From Pseudonocardiales bacterium (lineage in GTDB: Bacteria; Actinomycetota; Actinomycetes; Mycobacteriales; Pseudonocardiaceae): a DNA stretch of 64,000 nucleotides. Both the position numbers and the translations under genes were made by a program. The stretch covers positions 1-64,000 of the forward strand of contig JAFAWY010000140.1 in the NCBI GenBank assembly GCA_019241525.1. Reading direction: 5' to 3'. The first letter of the stretch is position 1. The number at the start of each line of letters is the position of its first letter. The notes below the pieces were generated by a model that made no database searches, was not told the DNA's origin, and worked only from the letters and a program-made list of their open reading frames with translations. Shown one piece after another: positions 29,919-36,458 of the stretch.

Positions 29919-29990
29919 GGCAACGACCTCTCTGCCATGAAGAATGACTCCGACACCATTCTTCAATGGTATGCGAAAGAGGTCGTTGCC
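29919..29990 (-). terminator. Long imperfect hairpin between peptide gene and WS/DGAT gene
   Basis: GGCAACGACCTCT (29919-29931) pairs with AGAGGTCGTTGCC (29978-29990). Inside, CCATGAAGAATG (29935-29946) pairs with CATTCTTCAATGG (29957-29969) with one bulge, around a 10-nt loop: about 25 base pairs in total. It begins 18 nt after the stop of the 29-codon gene and so most likely ends that transcript. No T-run is present. A small mobile or attachment remnant is a less likely alternative. Confidence 0.7.
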
Positions 29991-30008
29991 AGTCATTTAT
30001 CGGAGCCG

Positions 30009-30098
30009 TTAGAGGCTGCCAAGTAAACTGAAAACGCTACTCAGTACGTCGGTGATGCCACTACCGACACTGCTGAGCAGACTGCCAATTATGCCCAC
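30009..30098 (-). CDS. 29-residue amphipathic peptide gene
   Basis: A 29-codon frame starting with GTG at 30098, preceded by AAAGGAGGG (30102-30110 on the plus strand) at ideal spacing. The peptide starts MGIIGSLLSS and ends VFSLLGSL. Hydrophobic residues at 3, 4, 7, 8, 11, 15, 18, 19, 22, 23, 25, 26 and 29 fall on one face of a helix; the other face is Ser/Gly, with a single Asp and no basic residue. There is no signal peptide. Size and pattern recall phenol-soluble modulins of staphylococci and PorA/PorH-type channel peptides of Corynebacteriales; homology to either is not shown. A strong hairpin follows. The longer open frame around it (to 30386) lacks coding character. Confidence 0.72.
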   Translation of the reverse strand: MGIIGSLLSSVGSGITDVLSSVFSLLGSL

Positions 30099-30997
30099 TT
30101 TCCCTCCTTTCGGATCGCTGGTGTTCCCCCTCAAACTTGTCGGAGCTGTACGGCGGGCCCAACTTCCCGCACCACTTGCGACTAAGTTTCCTCGGGTCAA
30201 CGCGGGCGAACGACCTGTTATGTTGTTGTTTGTCGGATAATTCGCGCGTGACGCTGCAATCCATGGCAGGGAGCGAGGGCCGGAATCGGGGCATCGCAAG
30301 TCGGCGACGCCATGCCTACTCGACAATTCCTGCTGGTGATTGCTTACCGCGATTCGATGATAAGCGCCCGTCAAAGTCGATGTCAACCAAACTGTATGGC
30401 ATCGATCAGGGACTTAGCGTACCTGAGACTATACTAACCAGACTCTCTGGGGAGGATCGGAAACTTAGCGTGCCTAAAAAGCATGCATGCTAGACTCTAT
30501 GGAAGCGGCCAGAAGCCGATTGTATAGATTTTAATGGAAGACCGGGCGGCTGTAAAATTGAAGTTAAAGCGAAAGCGTAAGGTCGGAGTCAAAATAGCGT
30601 AGCTTGCGGGTTGCTGCGAGGTAAACATCAGGATCTGCCCGCAGTTACAGTGTCGCGCTAAGTATTTGACCGGCCGGGAGAGGGCTCTTCGCGGCCATAC
30701 TTCGCCATTGCCAGGGATGCCAGGTACCATACCAGGTAAACCGGCATAGCGGACATAGATAGCATACTGGCACGATCGATTGAGTTACCAGGGCTCCGTC
30801 TAGCTCTCGATCGAGCACGCGGCAGCTTAGCTGCGGGTGTGCGCCATCGTGAGCAGGTCCGTCGCGAATGTCGCTACCCTCATCGCTAGGGCTGCGCTGT
30901 GCTGGCACCGCCGCAGTGAAGTCGGTGGAGATGTGCAGACGCAGAGCTTGGGCGGCCCGGCGAAGTCACGCTGAAGAGAATCTTCCGCCGGGCGGAG
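30099..30997. other. Gene-free, A+T-richer region
   Basis: About 900 bp between the peptide gene and the glycosyltransferase operon. Open frames on both strands are short, lack codon bias and match nothing I know. The segment 30340-30640 is clearly richer in A+T than the rest of the window. It contains the paired repeat described at 30412-30502 and presumably the promoter of the peptide gene. It also forms the downstream end of the operon that stops at 30998. Confidence 0.55.
30412..30502. repeat. Two imperfect direct repeats, about 51-bp period
   Basis: ACTTAGCGTACCT ... AGACTCTCTGG (30412-30450) is repeated as ACTTAGCGTGCCT ... AGACTCTATGG (30463-30502). The second copy contains the perfect palindrome AGCATGCATGCT (30480-30491) between the conserved ends. 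It may be a duplicated protein-binding site; no function can be assigned. Confidence 0.55.
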
Positions 30998-32482
30998 TCA
31001 CAGATGACGAAGCCGTGGCCACAGCTGTGACCATGGTTCATGCCGGCCAGAGCAAAGCCAAACCGGTACGCGATGTTCGAACAGGTTCATGGCAGGGCCA
31101 GAGGTGATGATGGTGGACTCGCTTACTTCGGTGAAGAACTGGTGTAGATAGGACGGGTTGGAGCCGACGAACAGGACAGTGTCGGTGTCGTCCGGGGGTG
31201 ACCCGAAGTACCAGTAGCCGCGGTGGGCGCTGTAGGCGCGCGGCAGTCCGCGTGCTGGCCCGAACCGGTCGATGGCTGCCGCGTCCCAGTACCAATTGGC
31301 TATGACCACGGTGGTGTGCCGCCGGTCGGGTGGTAGAGCTTGGTAGGCGTCGGCGACTGTGTCTACCTCCTCGGGCCAGCCGAGGCTGGCCAGTGATACC
31401 GACTTCGCCATGCTGGGCCAGGAAACCGGTAACACGGGCAGTGATGTGAGCGCGATGATCGCCGAGAGCGCATAGACCGGCCAACTCAATATCCATCGCC
31501 ACCAGCCCACCAATTGTCGCCGTTGCAGTTCTACTGCACCCGCAGCCCAACACAGGGCGTATAGCCCTGCCACGTAATAGGAGCGACCGTTCGTGATGAA
31601 AAACAGCGCCACCAGCCCTAGTACGGTCCAACCGAGAAGGCAGTAGGGACGCAACTGCGGGGAGCACAGCAACCGCCACAGGCCGTAACAGGCCAGTACC
31701 ATACCCAGCACGATTCCGCTACTTATCAGCACTAACGGCAGGAATGTCAGCCGACCCCCGAAAAGGTCATCGTGGGCGATAACCTTCGTCATTGCCAGCT
31801 GCGGCCAACCGTGCTGGGACTGCCAAAACAAGGTAGGCAGTGCGGCGATCAGGGCGATTGCCGCTGCAAGCCACAGTGCTGGGCGGCGCAGCAGGTCCCA
31901 CGGACCTACAACGACGGCACTAAGACCTAATACGAGCCAGAAGCCGGCTATCAGCCACTTGTTCTGCAGGGCGGCGGCCGTGAGACCGCCCAGACCCAGC
32001 AGCAAGCCGTCGTGGCGGGTCCGTATCCAGCGCACCAGCAGCCAGGTAGCTGCCGTCCAGATGACCGAATCGATTGCGGCGGTAGTGAGAACGTGGCCGC
32101 CAGCCAACATTCCCATTGCAAACACGGCCGCAGCCAGGACTTGCGCTCGGCGTTGGCCACCGAGTTCTCGGGCGATCAGTGCGGTCAGCAGCACTCCCGC
32201 GGCGGTCAGTATCGTGACGGGCAGCCGTTCGGCGACGAGTGAGCCGGGAATGAGGCTGTCCATGGCACGGGCCAGTAAGGGCACCAGCGGGCCTTGATCA
32301 GCGTATCCCCAAGCTAAATGGCGCCCGGCGGCGAGAAAGTACAGCTCGTCATCGAAATAGCCGACGCGCCCACTAGTCATCAGCAACACCACCACAACTG
32401 TCCCGGCGATTGCCAGCACCGGCCATCGCGCCAGCGAAGGAACAGGTGGGTGTGCCTCTGGGGGTGTTTTCCTTTCTACCAT
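30998..32482 (-). CDS. GT-C glycosyltransferase (GT39/ArnT-like), multi-pass membrane protein
   Basis: A 494-residue membrane protein. A short cytoplasmic N-terminus leads to TM1 (WPVLAIAGTVVVVLLM). Then comes the first extracytoplasmic loop with FDDELYFLAAGRHLAWGYADQGPL, where the acidic pair near residue 44 fits the catalytic metal-binding Asp/Glu of GT-C enzymes. About ten further hydrophobic helices and a 120-residue C-terminal outer domain follow. Such enzymes move a sugar from a polyprenyl-phosphate donor to a lipid or protein outside the membrane. Last gene of the ACP-led operon; 51 nt after the methyltransferase gene. Confidence 0.85.
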   Translation of the reverse strand: MVERKTPPEAHPPVPSLARWPVLAIAGTVVVVLLMTSGRVGYFDDELYFLAAGRHLAWGYADQGPLVPLLARAMDSLIPGSLVAERLPVTILTAAGVLLTALIARELGGQRRAQVLAAAVFAMGMLAGGHVLTTAAIDSVIWTAATWLLVRWIRTRHDGLLLGLGGLTAAALQNKWLIAGFWLVLGLSAVVVGPWDLLRRPALWLAAAIALIAALPTLFWQSQHGWPQLAMTKVIAHDDLFGGRLTFLPLVLISSGIVLGMVLACYGLWRLLCSPQLRPYCLLGWTVLGLVALFFITNGRSYYVAGLYALCWAAGAVELQRRQLVGWWRWILSWPVYALSAIIALTSLPVLPVSWPSMAKSVSLASLGWPEEVDTVADAYQALPPDRRHTTVVIANWYWDAAAIDRFGPARGLPRAYSAHRGYWYFGSPPDDTDTVLFVGSNPSYLHQFFTEVSESTIITSGPAMNLFEHRVPVWLCSGRHEPWSQLWPRLRHL

Positions 32483-32533
32483 GGCGGGTGGTTTCCGGCC
32501 GGTTGCCCAAATACCTGTGCGGTGTTTCCCAGA

Positions 32534-33580
32534 TCAGCCATTCTTGCAAGCCAGTAGGCGGTACGTATTTCCTCCGTGGGTACGGCGCACGATGTGGCTT
32601 AGCAGGGTGTCGAGTAGGTACGCGATCGCCAGCAGCGGCCGACCCGCAGCCCACACCAGCGTGCGGCGTAGCTGCTTGACGCGTGTTGGCGGGTCGGTTA
32701 GCCAGGGCAACTGCGGATTGGGGGCGATGGCGATAAGTGCCAGAGCCAAGGCGAAGAATAGCTCAGCGCCTTGGTGGGCTGCGCCGCGTTCGATGGCCAC
32801 TGTCGAAAACCCGCGATCGGTGAGGGCTTGTGTGAGGTTACCGATCGGTATCATGTGCAGGTGTTGAGGCTGAAACCAGGGTAGCCACCAGCGGCCGAAT
32901 AGATGACCGAACAACGATTGTGGGTCAGGTAGTTCGATAAGCAGGTGGCCGCCGCTGGGCAGGATCTTTGCTGCCGCATCCAGCTCGTCGAAGGGCTCTC
33001 TGGTGTGTTCCAGGTAATGGTGCATGCTGACCACGTCATAACGGTTGGCCAATTCGTCGGTGAACGTGACGAACTCTCCGCGGTAGCTACGGTCGATCCA
33101 GCCCCGGCGCTGGGCCTCCTCGACGCTGAAACCGAGGTCCAGACCATCGAAGCGGGCACCTGGCCAGGCTCGGCGGGCGAACCGGCAGAAGTGGCCGTAG
33201 CCGGTGCCAACATCTAGCCATGCGCTCGGAGTGGTGAACCGCTTCACCATATCGACCCGCCCCTGATATGCGCGGTCGCTCGCGTCAAAGGCCTGTTCGA
33301 CCAAATTTTGGCCAAGGCCTTCATAAAAATCCCGGTAGTAGAAGTCCAGTCCCGCCGGAGTGAGCCGAGGATTCTGAAAGATGTGCTGGCACACCCCGCA
33401 CTGCTCTAGGGTGAACCTGCCCGGTTTGCGCTGGATGAGATCGGTGGTTTGCAGCCTTATCGACAGCTCACTGGAACCGCACCAAGGGCAGGTGTCCCGT
33501 CGCGGTTCGAGGAACCTTTCGACTCCTTTAGCCAGCTCTGCCCGATAATAGGGCCGGCGCGCCTCGTAAGGATTGCTCAT
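32534..33580 (-). CDS. SAM-dependent methyltransferase with N-terminal zinc ribbon
   Basis: A 348-residue class I methyltransferase. Residues about 34-70 hold two Cys pairs (CPWCGSSEL and CGVCQHIF) that probably bind zinc. SAM motif I is WLDVGTGYGHFCRFA (near 123), the acidic motif II is FDGLDLGF, and YDVVSMHHYLEHTREPFDEL is motif IV. The C-terminal 70 residues are hydrophobic and could associate with membrane. Its ATG overlaps the upstream glycosyltransferase stop (ATGA). In this operon it could methylate a sugar hydroxyl or a carboxyl of a glycolipid; the acceptor is not predictable. Confidence 0.88.
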   Translation of the reverse strand: MSNPYEARRPYYRAELAKGVERFLEPRRDTCPWCGSSELSIRLQTTDLIQRKPGRFTLEQCGVCQHIFQNPRLTPAGLDFYYRDFYEGLGQNLVEQAFDASDRAYQGRVDMVKRFTTPSAWLDVGTGYGHFCRFARRAWPGARFDGLDLGFSVEEAQRRGWIDRSYRGEFVTFTDELANRYDVVSMHHYLEHTREPFDELDAAAKILPSGGHLLIELPDPQSLFGHLFGRWWLPWFQPQHLHMIPIGNLTQALTDRGFSTVAIERGAAHQGAELFFALALALIAIAPNPQLPWLTDPPTRVKQLRRTLVWAAGRPLLAIAYLLDTLLSHIVRRTHGGNTYRLLACKNG

Positions 33581-34746
33581 AACAGTTTCTCCAGGTGATC
33601 AGCGGCGCTGGTAGCGCCGCCGCCAGCAATGAACGAGGTTTGGATGCGTTGGGCTGCGACCCGGTAGGACGGATCATCAAGTACGGCTGTGATCGCGCTG
33701 TGCAGTTCGCCGGCACTGATCCGGCCGAAGTGCACCCGGATGCCGGCTCCAGCCTGCGTAACTTGATGGGCGATCACTGGCTGGTCGTCGCGGATGGGGG
33801 CGACGACGAGAGGCAGGCCGTGGGCGAGAGCTTCGCAGACGGTGTTGTGTCCGGCGTGGCAGATGACGGCGTGTAAGTGACGCAACAGGTCGAGTTGCGG
33901 GATGGATTCTCGGGCGAGGATGTGCCGGGGAAGCGGGCCGAGGAGGTGAGGCGGGGCGATCATAATTGCCTGGAGGCGGCCGGCCAGTGGTGCCAGCGCT
34001 GCCGCTGCGGTGGCGAAAAACCGCCGTCCTGCGTCTTGGTTAAGGGTGCCCAGGCTGACCAGAACGTGCTGGCGGTCCGGGTCTAACCAGCTCCAAGGAA
34101 AGTCGGGTACACCGGGTCGGGTGCCGATGGACGGTCCAACAAATTTGTAATGGTGAGGAAATTCGTCGGCGGGTCCCAGTAAGGCGGTGGTGGTGAAGGC
34201 CAGCACGAGGTGGTCGGAGAATCGTAGGTCAATGGGGTCGGTTTCGGCGAAGTGGTATTGGAAGTCGATGAGGCATTGGCGAGCCCAGGTACCGAGTTTC
34301 GGCATCGTCGTGAACTGATTGGTCAGTTCGGCAGGAGTGGTCGCCGAGGTGGCCCAGGGCAGGACGCGCTGGCGGGCGACCAGGGCTCCGGCGGGCGCTT
34401 GTTGGTCGACGATGAGTACGTCGGGCTGGAAGTCGTCGACGGCGGCGGCGACACCGGGGACCATGGAGACGGCCAACGGTATCAGCAGCTCTGCCCAGAG
34501 AAAGCGGAAGGCGGCTGCGCCGCGCAGACCCAGCCCGCGGTTGCGCACCTCGGCCAGCGTCTGGTCGCCGAACTGCGCAGGGACGGGGATGACGCGGGCC
34601 CTGGAGGGCAGCAGCGGAGCAAGGACGGCGGGGTGTCCGGCCCAGGCAACTGAGTGCCCGCGATCGCGTAGCTGTTGCGCCACCGCTACGGTCGGCAGGA
34701 CATGGCCGGCAAAGGGGGGAACGACGAACAAAAACCGGCTTACCAC
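33577..34746 (-). CDS. GT1 (MGT/UGT-type) glycosyltransferase
   Basis: A 389-residue GT-B enzyme. It starts at GTG 34746 (reading MVSRFLFVVPPFAGHVLP), which overlaps the hydrolase stop by 7 nt; the open frame extends 29 codons upstream without family similarity. The N-terminal domain carries the acceptor-site His in PPFAGHVLP. The C-terminal domain has HVLVSLGT and the nucleotide-sugar signature CHAGHNTVCEALAHGLPLVVAPIRDDQP (written in parts: CHAGHNTVCEALAHGLP, then VVAPIRDDQP). These enzymes glycosylate hydroxyl groups of lipids and polyketides with UDP- or dTDP-sugars. Operon context points to a lipid from the megasynthase. Confidence 0.9.
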   Translation of the reverse strand: MVSRFLFVVPPFAGHVLPTVAVAQQLRDRGHSVAWAGHPAVLAPLLPSRARVIPVPAQFGDQTLAEVRNRGLGLRGAAAFRFLWAELLIPLAVSMVPGVAAAVDDFQPDVLIVDQQAPAGALVARQRVLPWATSATTPAELTNQFTTMPKLGTWARQCLIDFQYHFAETDPIDLRFSDHLVLAFTTTALLGPADEFPHHYKFVGPSIGTRPGVPDFPWSWLDPDRQHVLVSLGTLNQDAGRRFFATAAAALAPLAGRLQAIMIAPPHLLGPLPRHILARESIPQLDLLRHLHAVICHAGHNTVCEALAHGLPLVVAPIRDDQPVIAHQVTQAGAGIRVHFGRISAGELHSAITAVLDDPSYRVAAQRIQTSFIAGGGATSAADHLEKLL

Positions 34747-35546
34747 GCGGCCGCCTGCGTCGCGATGGGCTCTACGGCGAACCAGTCCAGCACAATGGTC
34801 CGCAACGTTGCCGCCGTTTTCGTGATCAGCCAATGATCGACATCTGGCAGCACGGTAAGCGTGTAGTGCGGAAGAAGCCTGTCAAGTAATTGTGCGTGAT
34901 GGATAACATCCGAGTGCTGCCCGTACACCGCGTGTACCGGCTGGGTGAGTCCACGCAGGTCTGGTTCTTTGATGGGTTCTGTGGCCTCGAGATCTGTGAT
35001 GAATGTTGTGCGCTCGGTCATTTCTGTTCCGGCCGCGACGAAGTTCGCATTCTTGCGGCTTTCCGCCATCCACTGATCCCATTCTTCTTCCGTGCGGTAT
35101 GAGCGGATGTTCCGGATGGTGGTGGCCATTTGCCGACCCCAGCCGGGGAGGGGAACGTGGGCTTCGATCAGCACCATACTGGCTACCTGATCGGGGTATG
35201 TGGTGGCGAAGCTGAGTGCGACAGTGCCCCCATAGCTGTTGCCGACAAGGTGGACCGGGCCATCGATACCCAAAGCAGTGAGCAAAGCAGCCAGATCGGC
35301 AACCGAGTCGCTGACACGGTAGCCGGTTTGCGGACGCTCGGAGAAACCGTGCCCGCGAAGGTCATACAGGACCACGTCGGCACCCGCCTGGGCGAGCGGG
35401 TTGGCCAATGTGTAGTAAAAGCTGGACAGATTGTCCATTCCTAGTCCGTGGATGAACACGACCGGTTGTTGCGGTCTTGACGGTCGTCGGCGTGGTACCA
35501 ATCGTTGAACGTGGAACCGGACGCCGCGCGCTATGACCTCAGCCAT
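34740..35546 (-). CDS. Alpha/beta-hydrolase (possible thioesterase/acyl transfer role)
   Basis: A 268-residue alpha/beta-hydrolase. Oxyanion region FIHGLG (32-37), nucleophile Ser104 in GNSYGG, an acidic residue after strand 6 (YGQHSDVI), and the catalytic His in DVDHWL. The start ATG at 35546 overlaps the ACP stop by 8 nt, again in the form ATGGCTGA, indicating tight coupling to the carrier protein; an in-frame upstream extension to 35597 is not needed. Coupling to an ACP suggests hydrolysis or transfer of an ACP- or sugar-bound acyl chain, but esterase activity on another substrate is equally possible. Confidence 0.86.
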   Translation of the reverse strand: MAEVIARGVRFHVQRLVPRRRPSRPQQPVVFIHGLGMDNLSSFYYTLANPLAQAGADVVLYDLRGHGFSERPQTGYRVSDSVADLAALLTALGIDGPVHLVGNSYGGTVALSFATTYPDQVASMVLIEAHVPLPGWGRQMATTIRNIRSYRTEEEWDQWMAESRKNANFVAAGTEMTERTTFITDLEATEPIKEPDLRGLTQPVHAVYGQHSDVIHHAQLLDRLLPHYTLTVLPDVDHWLITKTAATLRTIVLDWFAVEPIATQAAAW

Positions 35547-35835
35547 CGACCGTGCCCGCAAGTGCCAGACAGCTCGCGATGTAGGTGACCACATCACCGA
35601 CTGTCATCTCGATGATCTCGTCGATAGTTTTGTCCGCGAGAAAAGCCACGAAGTCGACGCGGTTCCCGTAACGCTCGGCGAGCATCATGGCCAGCTTGAC
35701 AAATTCGATGCTTTCTAGCTCCAGATCGGCCTCAAAAGCGGTGTCCATCCCGATATCTAAACTCAATGCATACTCGGCGCCGATGATATCGATCAGCATG
35801 GCGCGGACATCGGCCAGAATTCGCTCAATTTTCAT
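35539..35835 (-). CDS. Discrete acyl carrier protein
   Basis: A 98-residue acidic four-helix carrier. The phosphopantetheine Ser is in DLELESIEFVKLA (LES instead of the usual DSL), followed by helix III (DFVAFLADKTIDEIIEM). Start ATG 35835 has AAGGG about 9 nt upstream. The in-frame sequence upstream (to a GTG at 35925 or an ATG at 35979) has a very high third-position G+C, so a longer N-terminus is possible. It leads the hydrolase-GT1-methyltransferase-GT-C operon and could carry an acyl chain to the glycosyl or hydrolase partners. The PPTase fused to megasynthase B is the obvious activator. Confidence 0.87.
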   Translation of the reverse strand: MKIERILADVRAMLIDIIGAEYALSLDIGMDTAFEADLELESIEFVKLAMMLAERYGNRVDFVAFLADKTIDEIIEMTVGDVVTYIASCLALAGTVDG

Positions 35836-35971
35836 CAGCTCGCGCCCTTCTGGCACCATGTCCGTGTACGACCAGGTCGACTTGCCGGGGTAGTTCGGCT
35901 GGTGGCCGGGGGCATACGGGGACACCTCTTTTGTTAGGAAATGATGTGGACAGGTGTTGGCTTCGGGGTGG

Positions 35972-36290
35972 TGACGCATCGGTGCGCTTAGCATCGCCCC
36001 GTTTGCTTACTTATCTGTCCACGCAGGTTCTTTGCCCAGCGGTCCAGGTATCTAGGAGCAGTCTGAAGCGTAGCTGTTCACTCAATTGGTTGGGAGTGCT
36101 TGCAACGTTGCACCGCGTGACAGGCTGAGAGGGGCCGGAGAAAGGCATCTAGGTTCGACGACGCCACACCACTCGACTGGATATTAAGCTTCCGTTGAAG
36201 CTGCTGTCAATCGCAACTTTATGGCAACAGGTGGAAACGCCTTGTAAGAAAAGCTCGCGAACCTTCGACACGGTAGAGATGGCCCGCCAA
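35972..36290 (-). repeat. Promoter-leader block, copy 2 (inverted counterpart of 16535-16838)
   Basis: Read on the minus strand, this region is collinear with 16535-16838: promoter, identical 17-nt run (36143-36127), AACAGCTACG (36078-36069), GAACCTGCG (36030-36022) and TGCTAAGCG (35993-35985). Spacing to the -10 box agrees within four nt at each landmark. It lies directly upstream of the ACP gene and points into the cluster. Confidence 0.85.
36181..36210 (-). promoter_or_regulatory. Sigma-A-type promoter of the ACP operon
   Basis: On the minus strand TTGACA (36210-36205), an 18-nt spacer and TAATAT (36186-36181). It is identical in both hexamers and spacer length to the promoter at 16596-16625. 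A start near 36174 gives a leader of roughly 200-340 nt, depending on the ACP start. Confidence 0.75.
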
Positions 36291-36458
36291 AGACTATAGT
36301 GACACCTTGATTGCTCTGCGTGAGTATTAACTGTGGCTCATGGTGTACTACTGGACCCGACGCATTACCGGCGGCTAGCCGAGATGTCGGCCAACGTGAT
36401 CATATCGGGAATTAGGCGGGCGGCAGGTCAGTGGCAGTGGAGTCTCAGTCTGGGTCGA

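Larger units (their letters stand above)
35836..36458 (-). other. Leader and promoter region of the ACP operon
   Basis: No independent gene is seen here. From the ACP side it holds a possible ACP N-terminal extension (35836-35979), the conserved promoter-leader block (35972-36290) and then about 170 bp of A+T-richer sequence up to the stop of the PAS-GGDEF-EAL gene at 36459. Confidence 0.6.

Noticed and set aside
30009-30386. 125-codon version of the amphipathic peptide gene
   Set aside because: The upstream 96 codons lack bias and motifs, while an ideal ribosome site precedes the internal GTG.
30463-30475. TTAGCGTGCCTAA as an IdeR/DtxR iron box
   Set aside because: Only the outer TTAG and CTAA fit; the conserved centre of the 19-bp iron-box consensus is missing.
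16535-36290. Interpretation of the inverted promoter blocks as transposon ends
   Set aside because: No transposase, integrase or flanking direct repeat was seen, and each block carries a usable promoter pointing into an operon, so a regulatory duplication is the simpler reading. Kept only as an alternative.
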